Shown: piece by piece, positions 49,501 to 61,001 of the stretch | Position numbering within the stretch: the first letter of the stretch is position 1 | Layout: each line of letters opens with the position of its first letter | Assembly (NCBI GenBank): GCA_002633025.1 | Contig: NMRB01001684.1 | Location: 70,597 to 134,596, forward strand | DNA: 64,000 nt | Direction: 5' to 3' | Source of the DNA: Notospermus geniculatus | Lineage: Eukaryota; Nemertea; Pilidiophora; Heteronemertea; Lineidae | Position numbers and translations under genes: made by a program | Notes under the pieces: generated by a model | Database searches by the model: none | The model's input: only the letters and a program-made list of their open reading frames with translations | What the model was told of the DNA's origin: nothing

Positions 49501-52500
49501 GTACCGTACTACGTGCTGGTCACCTATCCAAGAAGTGACTGCCCTCAGCTCAGACGCCAACGTGCCAACCACTAGGTCATAAAGGCATAAAAATTTAACC
49601 CTCTTCATCACAACCACAACAAAATAGGCATGAAAGAGCGTCAGCAAGCAATGGCATGTTGGACTACCATTGAGCTGAATGCAATGCTGAAGAAATCAGG
49701 GCCTCTTGTCCGCGCTGTGAGTATGGCTAAAGTGGGCAGTGCCAGGTGAGGTGGGGATGTTGTTGCAAGTGTTCTGATCACCACAACGCAAAACCGGCTG
49801 TTGACGCCAAGTGTGCGCTGGACAGCGATACGTGGAATCTTCTCGCCAGCGATGCTCGCCCATTATCAAACAGTATCGAACTGATATCACCGAGTCTGCG
49901 GAGGGTGGCAAGATTGGTTGCCATCAGATTGCTTGCAATATCGCCCATGCACCTCCACCATTGTCCACTGGTACCCTGCCCACTTTATGTGATATGGTTT
50001 ATGTCATCGTATACTTACCCATACAAACTCCGAAAATCCCTGAACAGATCGCTAAGGTGATGAAAGTCTCACAAAATGGTATCACAAATGATATAATCCC
50101 TGCTATCATGAGTGCAGTCGCGTAAACTATCGTACTGTCAATCTTTGGGTGATCTGTGATCCAACCGATCGCGATCCGAGCAACCGTGTTCGTTATCCCA
50201 ATGATTGATAAGAGAAACGCTGAACTGTGTTTGTCGATTCCTCTATAGAGGGCGTAATCGACGAGGTACGTGTAAATGGTGGACTGCCCTGCAAATGAAA
50301 ATAGAAACATTAAAGATATAATCTCAGGAGTCAAGAGTGCACGTGCCAACCGATGGCACCACCTCGTCATAGAACACTCGGCGATTTACATGATGGACGA
50401 AGAAACTTTGTAGCCCCCAAGGAAAACTTATAGAGGCTTCGGAACGACCTCATCCTAGAGGCCATTCTGGAGGACACAGGACGCAGAGGTGTGAGCCAAC
50501 CATGAGGTGACTTGCGTGAAGTGCACCACGCCATTGTTTGACGTTACGTCATTGAGGCATGCACGGCTCATTTCACTGCACCTCTGCAGCACGTGTCCTC
50601 CAGCATGGCGGCTTGTGACGTCATATGCAAAGCCTCTAATGGCAATGAGGAGCGATAGCCCTCTCTACCATAGAAAGCCACTGGAATGACTTGGAGATCA
50701 AACTTGTGACCTCACTGATGTGGATGCATGTCACCCCAACCACGGGAAGCATAACTATGGTCTTGGCATTTCTATTAATTTCCACTGGCATGACTGGCAC
50801 TACAACAAGAAACCAAGGCTAGCAAGACTCATCCAAACCCATCAACTCCAAACGTCATTGCCACTTTGCTCCATCCTCCAACAGCAGGGTGTTGACTCGC
50901 TCCTCTTCATCAACTCTCACAAACATTTGTGTGAGTGGATGAAGTGGGTGAGGTGAAAACCCAGCTGTGGGAGGGGGTGTCACTCAGCTGATTTGCCTGT
51001 ATTGTGACAGGAGTTCGTGTGGTGGGATGACATGGGGAGCCAAGTGCTTAAATCCATTAAATACTGGTAGCTACCCCTAACCAATAACCATTAGGGGGCC
51101 AATTGGGAAAGGGCGAAATGGGAAGACACCGATCATTCATGATGGTAATGACCTACCTGTCCAGAAAACACATGAGATGACGATCATGAGGAGTGTTGGA
51201 TCTCGCAACAGAGGTATGCCAAAAGATCGCACACACATGAAGAACCAATGTCGTAGAGTCTGTGCAAGGGACAAGCGAACAGTTGGCGGCAATTCATTAT
51301 GGCTATATCTGGAGTAAACACTTCCGCTGGGCCTCTCCGAGCGCGTCTCATTCGTGTGCACTCTCGGAATCGTCCACGCACTTCCGCTCATGAATATTTC
51401 TCGCCGACTCATCGTCGAAACGTTCTCCTTGCCCCAGTACGTGTCGACGAGGGACTGCGTCGTGATGATGTTACGTAAAATCCTCGAATGAACACTTAGA
51501 CTTTTAACGGAGGTTGCGTGCATCGCGCTGAGCTGTGGATGACTGATCTGATATTCAGATTTTATTGCTGCCAAACGATTGTTCTGAACTTTTTTATATT
51601 TGGCAAGATCTGTAAGTGATGAGTGTCTGCGTACGATGGTTCGTTGCGGTGAGCTTTCCACCTGAGGGGTTAAGGGCTTACCCATGTGACCGTTACTAGC
51701 ATACCCTGAGTCGGTTTTTGGCACATCATCAACAGTAGTTTCCACTGTATCATCAGCAACTTTTTCTAAGGATTCACGATCAGTGACAACACTGCCATCA
51801 ACATCCCCAACGATTTCAATGGCAGGATTCCTTTTGACCCTTTTATACGTCACCGGACGAAAAAATGAACTGAACACACAACAATTCAATGCGATCCCAG
51901 CGAGAATCATGATCGTTCCATTCCAACTGTATTCGTCCAACAGATATCGAAGTAATGGCGCCATTATGAACGTTCCGATTCCCGAGCCGCACATGGCGAT
52001 CCCATTGGCTAGAGCTCGACGTTTTGAAAAGTACGATCCAACCATGACGATTGATACAAGATACATAAGGCTGAGACCAGTCCCTGGAATAGTAACAGGA
52101 AAATTGTGACCCTCCGCCACAAAACCAGTGTAAAGTCGCATGGAACAACAGCCTAAACGCATGACACCAGGAGATAAAGATAGAGACAGGATCACTCACA
52201 CCTCACAATAGACAGACAACACCGAAATTGACAAATGTAAACCTCCACCACAAAACCAATCATCAGTCACTCTGAGGTTGGCAAGTCGGTACCAGTGCAT
52301 TTGTCGGTTTCAGTATTGTCTGCCTGTCTGTTGTGAAATCTGAGCTTTATCTTCTGGTGTCATGTCGGTACGTTTAGGCTCATTTTCCGCACGACTTTAC
52401 ACTGGTTTTGTAGCGGAGGGTCACAATTCCGAATTTCTGAAAAATGATCTTGAGGAGGAAACTACCTCTTAGCGTGTCAGGTATTTGTCAGGGTGATGTT

Positions 52501-54687
52501 ATATTATTTCAGGAGTGCCAAGACTGACTCATGCCATTATAGTTGCTATGATTTCTACTATGATTTCGAGGAGAGATCGCCCTCTCTATCACATAAAGCC
52601 ACTGGAATGAGCTGTGAATTGAAGTTGTAGCAGATACCGGTACGTCATTAGCGAGGTTTCGCAAATCTGACGAAACACAAAGTACGAAATACGAAATTGG
52701 ACTTCATAACTCTCTCGGTCTTACATGATATGCAAAAAGACGTACTGGCAGCATGGACATTTGTGGTAGCAGCCATCTCCAGAAATACATTAGGTCCTGG
52801 TAATGAATTTCGTATTTCGTACTTCGTGTTTCGTCAGATTTGCGAAACCTCACTACTGACTAAATGTCTATCATGACACTTCTGATTGGCTCAAGTGGTT
52901 TCGGGGTTCTCAGAGTGTAATATGGCTCCATGCCCCCAGGTATCGGAACAGGTATTCAAACAAATGTGAGGCGGTCTAGGAAAACCAGACAGTCGGATGT
53001 CACGTTTGTGGAAAGTGAAAATGGCCTCCTTGGTGAACCCGCACATTTCAATACCAGTAGCTGAAATGAATTACGTAACAGGTGAACAGTAGCAGATCAA
53101 TGCGCAGGCAATCTAACAACCCTTGTTGACCATTCAGCGACTTCCGACAGGTTTTCCTAGACCGCCACACAAATATACAATGTGACTGAAGTAAGTCAGA
53201 AAGTGTTTTACCTACCAGCCATGGCACCATACGTGATCGACAAAATAGCAATATTTGGTGAGAATGTACTGATAACGAGAGAGACACAGGCAATCAGAGA
53301 TCCTAGAATGGCAGTGAGACGACAACCCAGTTTCCCCGCCAGTGCACCAGCTAGGGGACCTGCAAAAGAGGCAGAAGATTAGGAAACGTCAAGAGAAGTG
53401 CGAAAGGCCGTTCTCAAATTGATGTAAATGACAAAGATCTGCGCACTTCTGCTGAAATCTCAATCTCAACCACAACCTCGGTCTGAAACTGAATGACATG
53501 ACGCAAACAACCCCACGACAGTGACTTCGAAGATGTTACGTCAGACTTGACCATTGCTGCTGAATCATGGATGGTCAGCCGGTTTTAGATCGAGGTTCTG
53601 ATTGAGATGGTAGATGTTGACTCAACTCAAGAGCGGCAGTCTCCAACATCGAGAATGCAACTCAAAGCGGGCCAAGAACGTGTTCTTCTCAACCCTCCGC
53701 TGAGTGCGGAGTGAGAAGACACGTTCTTGATCCGCTACGGGTTGCATTCTCGGCATTCTCGACTGCTGTTCTCCATGTTCTCGAGATGAGTCAGCAACTA
53801 CATGAACTGGATCAGCACGAGTGTTGTCAAGAACAAGGATTCGAATATGCCTCATGCGTCTTTTCTTTGCACCACGGGTGAATGATGTTATGTCTGTCAC
53901 TGCGTGCCTTCCGCGGCAGTGTGTGACATCCGCGGGAGATACGAGGACAGTACGCGCATGATGCTGCATGTGGTACGTGGATAGTGCACGGCGCGGAAGT
54001 GAGGTCAATTGTGCAAGTACTGTAGGCCCACCACAAAAGTGCAAAAACTGCCTGCAGAGCAAGCGACAAGAGTCTCAAAGACAGTCTCTCGCCCATCCCC
54101 CACCTGGATTGCATGACCTGGGCGGTATGGGACCACGGTGCACAAAAGCATGCCCAAGGAACCCAGAGATGAACTTGAATATTGTAGGCCTACTTACCCA
54201 TTAACATGCTACAGCCCATAAAGACAGCTCCGACCCACGACGTCCGGCTCTTCCCCTCGCCAAAATGTTCCAACAATGAAATGTACAACACTCCGAAACT
54301 GAATAATAAGCCATCACAGATGAGCTGGAGGAAAAATGCACAGGCACAGACGACCCAACCAAACCCTCCGTCTGGAGGCTCAAACTCCTCCGTATCGTCT
54401 TCGATGGTGGGTATATGAGAATCAGTATCCGATTCAAGAAGTTCATCTCCTTCTCCGCACTCAGGGCTTTCGTGCCCTTGTTTGCTGTCGTCGCCGTGGG
54501 ATTTCTCACTGTAAGAAGCTCTGTTGCTATGGCAGCCATCTTGACAGCGTGATGTGTTGCCATGGAAACCATTTTTGTCTCCATGGCAACAAGAATTATC
54601 CTTGATGCAGACGTGGATATCTTTGAGTGGTGTGCCCTCCGTTTGAGGACTCGTCGATGTCCCACTGTCAGTTGTTTCGAGTTCCAT
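40571..54687 (-). CDS. SLC16-family monocarboxylate transporter (MCT-like)
   Basis: This is a major-facilitator membrane protein of the SLC16 family, which moves monocarboxylates or related solutes, often with protons, across the plasma membrane. Coding exons on the minus strand are 54198-54687, 53216-53359, 51157-52083, 50019-50288, 41554-41679 and 40571-40737. All introns are GT-AG, all junctions are phase 1, and the total is 707 residues. An acidic Ser-rich N-terminus of about 100 residues leads to the family signature PPDGGFGWVV (residues 104-113). The second signature appears as YFSKRRALANGIAMCGSGIG. A long hydrophilic loop of about 200 residues separates the two six-helix halves; the C-terminal half includes the FAGQSTIYTYLVDYALYRG, WITDHPKIDS and GAFGLVISFQGISY segments. 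The tail ends KTEDIPLDASNE. Which MCT and which substrate cannot be told. The introns are full of SINEs and MITEs. Confidence 0.93.
40871..41143 (-). mobile_element. tRNA-derived SINE in an MCT intron
   Basis: Minus-strand order: AGCCCTGATAGCCGAGTGG, box B GGTTCAAATCC, body GGGCAAGTAAAAGACCCCAT. It lies between the last two coding exons. Confidence 0.85.
41292..41492. repeat. ACGTCA-rich dispersed repeat
   Basis: Third copy of the 18620-18853 family, with ATTGGCTGTCAAAATGTCAA and AAAATGTCATGACGTGATAG. Confidence 0.7.
41897..42064. mobile_element. Hairpin element
   Basis: AGGCACCTCTCCAGGTGAGA and GAGTTTTCTTGCGCAAGTTG pair with the right arm at about 42020-42064 (TCTCACGTGGAGAGGCGCC). Confidence 0.7.
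42475..42712. repeat. Inverted repeat arm with partner at 44800-45040
   Basis: About 230 bp including ACAATGTACAACAAGCTGCG and TGTGCACTCAGTACCTCTGG is repeated in reverse complement 2 kb away. It shares a GGTTCGATCCCC-type SINE head just upstream (42340-42360). Probably a dispersed SINE-like element. Confidence 0.65.
42880..43310. repeat. CACTGAT-rich cryptic repeat
   Basis: Dozens of CACTGAT, AGCACTGA and CACCACTGA words without a fixed period, consistent with slippage-grown low-complexity DNA in an MCT intron. Confidence 0.7.
43335..43620. other. GC- and CpG-rich patch in an MCT intron
   Basis: A sharply GC-rich stretch (for example GTGGCGCGGCGCCATGCCC and CCCGCCACGCGGCCCCC) among AT-rich neighbours, open in two overlapping frames of about 99 residues. 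No domain is recognised. It could be a piece of a mobile element or a CpG island. Confidence 0.35.
44304..44401 (-). pseudogene. Truncated duplicate of MCT coding exon 5
   Basis: Essentially identical to 41582-41679 of the MCT gene, including the acceptor site. It is cut by the n at 44303, so the last 28 bases of the exon and its donor are missing. The flanking intron is also duplicated with small indels. It is most likely a second haplotype, not a mutually exclusive exon. Confidence 0.85.
44519..44672. mobile_element. 154-bp MITE with CTG duplication (GGCCC ends)
   Basis: CTG at 44516-44518 and 44673-44675 flanks GGCCCATTGCATGAAACTCG and its right complement ending TGCAACCGGGCC. The matching site near exon 41554-41679 (reading GCCTGATCTTAGCC) lacks the insertion, showing the empty site directly. 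Confidence 0.9.
44800..45040. repeat. Inverted repeat arm, partner of 42475-42712
   Basis: Reverse-complement copy with CGCAGCTTGTTGTACATTGT. It lies on the other side of the exon duplication junction. Confidence 0.65.
45118..45366. mobile_element. Two hairpins with CTCCTCTTCATCCACT arms
   Basis: Two similar hairpins at about 45118-45220 and 45272-45366 each fold a left arm with TCGCTCCTCTTCATCCACT onto a right arm with CAAAGCCCTGCTGTGGGAGG. A third lies at 50868-50980. Confidence 0.7.
45740..46730. repeat. Degenerate tandem repeat with CACCTGGCGGCCATATTGG
   Basis: At least four diverged units of about 145 bp start near 45760, 45910, 46050 and 46200 and share GGTTACGCCACCTGG and GTTCCTGAGTTACAGCACTT. 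The tail (46540-46730) ends in (GAC)n-rich DNA and AGCTCACCCCGGTGAGCTAA. Related tails occur at 21690-21780 and 31790-31890, so this is a dispersed element with internal tandem units. Confidence 0.75.
46990..47313. mobile_element. MITE with CAGGGTTTCCGCC ends and ATGCC duplication
   Basis: The ends CAGGGTTTCCGCCAGAGGG and TTCTGGCGGAAACCCTG are flanked by ATGCC at 46985-46989 and 47314-47318. Inner GTACCCT motifs are inverted around an A/T-rich centre. Confidence 0.85.
47410..47934. mobile_element. 525-bp foldback with GGCCCGGTTGCAC ends and CTG duplication
   Basis: CTG at 47407-47409 and 47935-47937 flank GGCCCGGTTGCACAAAAGC and its complement. Inner arms (GAATTAGCGGAACCAGCGG and complement) also pair. 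It shares terminal sequence and CTG target with 44519-44672, so one transposase probably mobilised both. Confidence 0.85.
48235..48487 (-). mobile_element. tRNA-derived SINE, minus orientation
   Basis: Carries the shared body (ACATGAGTAGCTTGAGATGG on the minus strand) and a decayed head near 48470-48487. Confidence 0.75.
50868..50980. mobile_element. Hairpin with CTCCTCTTCATCAACTC arm
   Basis: CCTCCAACAGCAGGGTGTTG pairs with the region ending CCCAGCTGTGGGAGG. Same family as 45118-45366. Confidence 0.6.
52104..52426. mobile_element. Foldback element next to an MCT splice acceptor
   Basis: TTGTGACCCTCCGCCACAAA and its complement GGAGGGTCACAA bound 323 bp, with a second inner hairpin (about 52203-52337). 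Its edge is about 20 bases upstream of the acceptor of the MCT exon starting at 52083, so the branch-point region probably lies in transposon DNA. Confidence 0.75.
52648..52855. mobile_element. Hairpin with GAGGTTTCGCAAATCTGACG arms
   Basis: Long inverted arms (left 52652-52705, right 52804-52851) with ACGAAATACGAAATT and its complement. Non-coding, in an MCT intron. Confidence 0.8.
53406..53611. mobile_element. Foldback MITE, GATCTGCGCACTTCC family, right end cut
   Basis: The left arm (AAAGATCTGCGCACTTC) and centre are present. The right arm stops within GATCGAGGTTCTGATTGAGAT. Confidence 0.7.
53633..53771. mobile_element. Hairpin element of about 139 bp
   Basis: GCGGCAGTCTCCAACATCGA and GAACGTGTTCTTCTCA pair with right-arm GAGAAGACACGTTCTTGATC and CTCGACTGCTG. 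Non-coding. Confidence 0.75.
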
Positions 54688-54690
54688 GTT

Positions 54691-54738
54691 TTAGTCAACC
54701 CAACTCCTCGTCTGCATTGTTACCATGGTGATATCCAT
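54691..54738 (-). CDS. Upstream ORF in the MCT leader (15 residues)
   Basis: ATG at 54736-54738 opens a 15-codon frame with TAA at 54691-54693, three bases before the main ATG (54685-54687). Two more in-frame ATGs lie inside it, one in the strong context ACCATGG. A TTTTTCAG acceptor lies just upstream (exon edge about 54742), so the leader is probably spliced. Such a short uORF commonly lowers or regulates main-frame translation. Confidence 0.45.
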   Translation of the reverse strand: MDITMVTMQTRSWVD

Positions 54739-54742
54739 CTCT

Positions 54743-57724
54743 CTGAAAAACAGAATGAAGAAATTACAGCTACATCGTCTGAAGGTTTTTCCTGGGGTGA
54801 ATTCAAACCTTTTAGCCCCAAAATATTTTGTGACGATTCAAAGATTCTGAAGTGAAATTACCTTTCCTAACTTACGAATTGCACAATACAATTACAAAGA
54901 ACGGATTCCTTACGAACACCGAACACCAAGGCGAACACCGTGTTACAGGTTCCACAAGAACTCACCAACAAATCTGAGCCGAGCAGAAACTTGAAGTACA
55001 AGTAACCTGAACCACCAGGAACTCAGGTTTTACAGAAAATGCCAGGAAAGATTCAGGACCAGGTAGAAGTAGCCGTAAACCTGCCTCAACAGGTTCAGGT
55101 AGGTTACAGAGGAGAACGAACACACCTGTGTGTGGAGGTGGAGGCCAACTGCAGAGAAATGACTGGAGTGAGACCTCTCACACAACCAGACTGTCTCACA
55201 CCAGGAACCTGATACAAAAGTTCAGTTGAGATAAATATAAACACAGCACAAGAGGGGCTAAGAGGAACAAAAGAATGAGGTTTTTGAAATGTTGAGTGAT
55301 TGTTTAGTGAGAAAACAGAAAGCTTTGATTGAAAGGTCTCCCAGATATAATCTGCCTGGAGCCTTATTCTGTCAATTTAGATAACTCGATAACTGTTATC
55401 ACAAATTAGGTAACTGTTTTTAGTGTCCTGTTGTGTTATGTGGGGGGTCAGGGAGGAGGGGGTCATTGGTGGAGAGGGGATGGCTGGATTTCATCAACCC
55501 TTGTCAATGGCTGATATTCATAAAAGTTAGCAAATGCTGTTAGGTACGGTACTTCAGGTTTTGTAGTACATCTATATTGGACTTCTAACTTTTATGAATA
55601 CGGTACCAGCCATTGTGTCAAAAATTAAGATTTTGTATGGTGACGATAGGCCTATGGCTTCCTTCAAATCAGTCTGTTGATCTCAGTAGGATTAGCCAAC
55701 AAGACTTGTGTAAACAGTCAGCCAAAACTATCCTCAGTAGAGCTATGTACGCTGCAAACAACTGACACAATAAATAGGCCAGTATTAATGGTAAACCTAA
55801 ATTACATAACTCAATGTCATGAAATGTTGAATTAGGACGCCATTTCCTTGACTCTAAGCCCTAACAGTGCAGTTCAACATTTTCCTTGCTATAGACTATA
55901 GGCCTACAGGAAATTCAGGTACACCATCATTGCCTAAGTATGTGGCTTGGAACAGAAACAATTTGATTGGAATAAAGGAATTACAGGGGCGTAGCTTTTG
56001 TGGCCTATGGGGCAAAATGGATTGAGTCTGGAGGGCGAAGTCGGAGAGGGGTCTGGAGGTCGTCCCCCAGAAAAAAAATGAAAATCTACATCCTCTCAGA
56101 CATGTCACATGCATTATTTACCCCACACCTGACTGCCCGACAATAACTTGACTTGAAGAGGGGAAACCTTTTTTTAGAGGAAAAATCTGCTTTATCCCTT
56201 GTTGCTTGGGGGGGGGGGGGNCCCCTCCCAACACTAGGCCTACCTACGCCCCTGGAATACAGATATTGAGAAACAAACCAGCTTGACTTCAAAACACAGA
56301 ACCAGGAGACTGAAATACACTGAGAGAACATACCCTGCCTGACAGTTAGGCCTATAAGGATGACTCGTCCAGAAATGAACCACAACCTGGTATTGGTAGG
56401 ATACAAATATGTAATACTACATGTACTACAGGGCAGGCTGTGGTTAATACCAGCACATTCCTCAACATACCGGAAAGAGATAATGATTGTTAGGCCTATG
56501 TTGGCATAGGCCCCTAAGTTATTTTCATCATTTACGAACATTGGACATTGGTAGTACAAAACCGATAATGATATGTTGGCCACATTTTCATTAAATTGTG
56601 GACATCTGGTGCAGCTACCAGCAGCTGGGGTGACAATCAAAGCACAGGAGAGATTTGATGTAATAGGAGAGGTAGCCCTCCAAGATGCATGGTCTGGCTG
56701 GCTCTTGTATGGCATGATAGCGGACAATCGTCACAAGGACTTACCATCCCGTTTACGCCAGACAGTGCAACATGACAATGACCTAATTGGACATTGGTCT
56801 TTATATTACTATAGTGGGCCGGTGCACCCACTAATCACAGATTGTGGACCATGGTGATAGGCCTACTTACACACTTCACTGACAACTGCAGTTAGGGGAC
56901 TGTGTAGGTTGTTAACACACTGACAACTACATTGTCAGTAAAGTGTGTAAGGACCTGGGGTCCGCTAACCACAAGAACCTGTGACTAGGATGTGTAGGCC
57001 CTGACATGCCTGACACAAATCAAATGATTCTCCAAAGAAAGCAAGGAATTTGGCAAGCGAAGAAGACTGTAGTAGGTCCTATAGGCTACTGATGGATGAT
57101 GAAATTGAAAGATACGCAAAAAGACCTACCAAGAGATTTAGTCCTTATTGTGCAAAATGAATTGAGTTTTATCAGAACACCTCATGAAGTAGTCACCCCC
57201 TTCCATGTCAGCACTGTGTATGGGAGAAAAGTGACAGCTGAGTATGTGTTCCCATTGCAAATAGGTCAATATCACAGAGCATTGCTTATACCTCCATGGG
57301 TGAACTAACTGAACTGAATGAGGACCTTGCACACAACAGTCAGCACTCAGACCATATGATCTCAATTCTTCATGTGGTTCATTACAATGTCACTAACTCC
57401 ATTGGTTATGCAGTCATGTATGGTGAGACTCAGAGTTACAATGTAGATCAATATACTGTACCATAAAGCCATACAGGGTGAACCAGAAATAATCAGAAAT
57501 TTGCAGCTTTTCAGTCATTTGCTGCTGGTGACAGCAAATAAGGCCATGTAAAAAAAAAAAGTTGGTTAGGCCATGTAAAAAAAATAGTTGGTTAGCATCC
57601 CCTCCGGCCATTGAAGTCATGCACCCCCTCCTCAAGAAATTTTTTATTTGTTATTTTCAAAAAACCTTTAAAAAAACACCATAGAGTAATAAAATTGTAG
57701 GCTGGGATGCTTTAACAAAACAAT
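54743..57724. other. Upstream flank of the MCT gene, mostly unannotated
   Basis: It should contain the MCT 5' leader exon(s) and promoter. I see a hairpin at 55508-55612 (ATTCATAAAAGTTAG arms), a poly-G run ending in n at 56221 and several GGCCTA motifs. No other supported gene. Confidence 0.4.
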
Positions 57725-58470
57725 ACAGTTTTAAAGGATAGTAAATGGTTTTTATTTCAAATCTTATTTTATACCTCATTTTATATATCATAATTCCTAT
57801 TTCATTTCATATTTTATATCATATATTATTTTATATTTTATTTCATATCCCATTTTTTATTTTTATCTTATCTTTTCATTTTTACCTTATTTTAAATCTA
57901 ATTTAATATTCAATTTGTATCAATTTTTTAATTTTATTTTGTATTTTATTTCATATATAATTTTTATTGTCTTATTTTATTTGTTATCTTATATTTTGTT
58001 ATAATCGTTTATTTTATATTTTATTGCATGTGTATTTCATATTTTTTGAATAATTTTTTAATATCTCATTTTATATTTTATATTTATATTTTATATTTTT
58101 TTATATTTTATCCAATATTTTATTTCATACCGGTACTTATTATTCATATCTTATTTTATATTTATTCCATATTTTATTTTATTTGTTTTAGTGTGGAAAA
58201 GTGTGCCAGCCTGAAGAAGACCCCGGTTGGGGTCGAAAATTTGCTAAGTCCTGGAAGTTGACTTCTTCATATTTACCACTTTGTGTGTCAACTTTTGTGC
58301 TTTCTTCTTTGGATATTTAATTTTATATTTCATTTTATATTTTGTTTTAAAACTTATTTAATCCTTTATTTTTATAATTTTATTTTGATATTTTGTTGCA
58401 CATTTGTGTTTTAGATTCTAGTTTATATATTAGTTTGTATTTTATTTTATGTTTTTTTATACTTTTTATA
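57725..58470. repeat. AT-rich cryptic repeat (TATTTTAT words)
   Basis: About 750 bp of TATTTTATATTTTATTTCAT-like words without strict period. It is interrupted at about 58195-58300 by a fragment of the GACCCCGGTTGGGGTCG repeat family. Confidence 0.85.
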
Positions 58471-59767
58471 TTTTTAGGGCGTCCAAAGGTTAGATAATCA
58501 ATACATGAAATATATAGTATTACGCCCTACTGTTCTGGCTATGGAAAAATTTCGACCAGATTTTGTGAAAAACGTCATCAAAATATACAAAAACGTCATC
58601 AAAATATGTGAAAAAGAATCATACTCCGTGAAAAACGTCATCACAATATGCATTCACGTGACACAGAATCCCATAAAACGTCATTCATGACCTTGAACAC
58701 AATGAAATTTAGGTCAATATTCGATAGGGAATTCGTCTATGTGTATTGTGTGTTGATGCATTTTCTTTTCAACCTTAATAAAACAGTACAACGAAATTAT
58801 GAAACTGTATTGGCATAATGTTTCGGATGACATGTTTCATTCAGCATCCAAGCTCAGGATGCGTTTTATTGTTTTTGTCAATTCCCGGAATTGTCCTCTC
58901 GTTCCTCACGACCATGCTCTGTGGAGAGCCCTGGTGGAAGGAATGCAACCTAGGACATTTTTTTGTATTGTTGTAGGCGTAATTTACATAGCCTTCAGTT
59001 GACGTCATCGCGTCATGATCAGGACAGTGTCTCACTCATACATGTCATACACATTTTGCTCGATGCAAAGTTTGAGTGGGCCGTATAAACAACTGAGGGC
59101 ACGAAAATAAAAAAAAATCACTTACCTGTGTTAGTTATAATGACAGCAGCTGGATTGGCTTGAAAACCCGGGGGAACAAATAAAAGCGAATATTTAATAG
59201 TCCATGCAATCCCACCTGAATCTGACCGCACAACGTTTTGACGTCATCACCAATGGTGTTGACGCTACATGTATGTGCTTCTAGGCTACGCCATGGGCGT
59301 CGCCTAGAACCAATTCACCTTAGCGACGACGTCACTGAGTTTTGGCATGCACGTCAATTATTGGACTGACAGGGAATTCGCCTATGACATGAGCGTGTAT
59401 GCGTTTTCCTTTTCAACTTAAATGCTTCTGATGACATTGCCGGACGTTAATACGTGATGCAGCACCCCTGTAGTCATCGCCAATTTAGCCCAGGATGCGT
59501 ATATGGGCCCATGTGGTTTTGTCAATTCCGAAATCCCGCCCAACATAATAGCAAACCAATCAGGAAATTCAAACACTACCGCCCTATGTTTTTTTAAAAA
59601 CATTTCTTGTTATGTCCCTCTAGCTATTGTTTGGCTACACTGGAAAACAACAGCCACGATACATGCCCACATGTACATATACATGGCCGTAATCACGTGA
59701 ACTGTCATTCGATTCATTCTTTGCTTCTGGACTGACCACTGCAGCATCGGGCATGTCGGGTGTCTAG

Positions 59768-60236
59768 AAAGCAAAGACCCAAGACCAAAGACCTCTAGGA
59801 ACATAAGACCTCGGATACTGAAAACATAAGACCCTGTATACCGGTACTACATAAGACCTTGGATACTATAGGCCTACAGGGTGGGCCAGAGAAAGTGTCC
59901 CTCGAAACAATAGGGAAAGAATAGAAATGCTATTGTTCGAGGGACACTTTCTCTGGCCCACCCTGTAGAAACATAAGACCCCGGATACTAGAAACATAAG
60001 ACCCTACTAGAAGCATATAAGGCCCCACATACTAGAAACATAAGACCCTACTAGGGCCTAGAAACATAAGACCCCGGATACTAGAGACATAAGATCCAAC
60101 TGGAAACATAAGACCCCAGATACTAGAAACATAAGACCCTACCAGAAACATAAAACCCCGGATACTAGAAACATAAGACCCTACAGGAAACATAAGACCC
60201 CGGATACTAGGATCATAAGACCCTACTAGAAACTGC
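59768..60236. repeat. Minisatellite of GAAACATAAGACC units
   Basis: Many units alternate GAAACATAAGACCCCGGATACTA-type and GAAACATAAGACCCTACTA-type blocks, a compound period near 40 bp. A hairpin transposon (59877-59965) sits inside the array. Confidence 0.85.
59877..59965. mobile_element. 89-bp hairpin in a minisatellite, TA-flanked
   Basis: TA flanks CAGGGTGGGCCAGAGAAAGT and its complement ending CCACCCTG. The arms pair almost perfectly around a 20-base loop. The TA target and CAGGGTG ends suggest a mariner-type MITE. Confidence 0.8.
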
Positions 60237-61001
60237 TTGTTCCGTCCCCTTTCATCCACTCAGCCTGGCAGTTAAAGGTGTATTAAGGGCCTTATAGGCC
60301 TACCCCGCTGTCTAGACAAATTTTAATGGGGTCGAATTTGATTGGATGTTGGTGAATGGTGATGTCCCATCATGCCGCAGCACCAATTAAGATAAAAGGG
60401 GGCGCTGCGATCGCTTTTGTGAAAATCGGTTTTTACTCATTTAAGGTCTTGCGATACATATGCGAAAATTTTGGGATCCTGGAAATCAATGCTGCATAAG
60501 TCGACGGCGGCGGGAAATATCGTACTATTCTTGCCTTTCTATGATGAATCTATCCCTTATCTGTCGATTTATGTAAAAAGCAACATGATAGTAAGTACAG
60601 TACACTAATTAACGAAGGTTAATTACTACCCTATATTTTTTCACTAGATTTGACGCCATTTGCATCATATTAGGACTGAGAGGCCAACTTTTGGACACAT
60701 GGTGTATCAAAGTTGCCCCGATAGCTGCACAGAGGGATTTCTCAAAATTCATCCTCTGTTAGCTTTAATTGGCTAATTAGTCGCCCAAAATGGTGCAAAA
60801 ATGATTTTTTGCAATATCTTTGCGGAAAATTATTTATTTCAAAAATCCCTCTGTACAGCCCTCCGTGCTGATGAAAGGTATCCGATGCAAAAAGAATTTT
60901 CGAAATATCTCGCAAAGTGTAGAAATGAGAGCCGTTTTAGTNACTGTACTGTACTTCACGTCGTTCACAATTAGGTGAAACAGAAAATCGTACTGAGTGT
61001 C

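Noticed and set aside
58028-58261. 77-residue frame rich in Phe, Ile and Tyr
   Set aside because: Translation of AT-rich low-complexity DNA.
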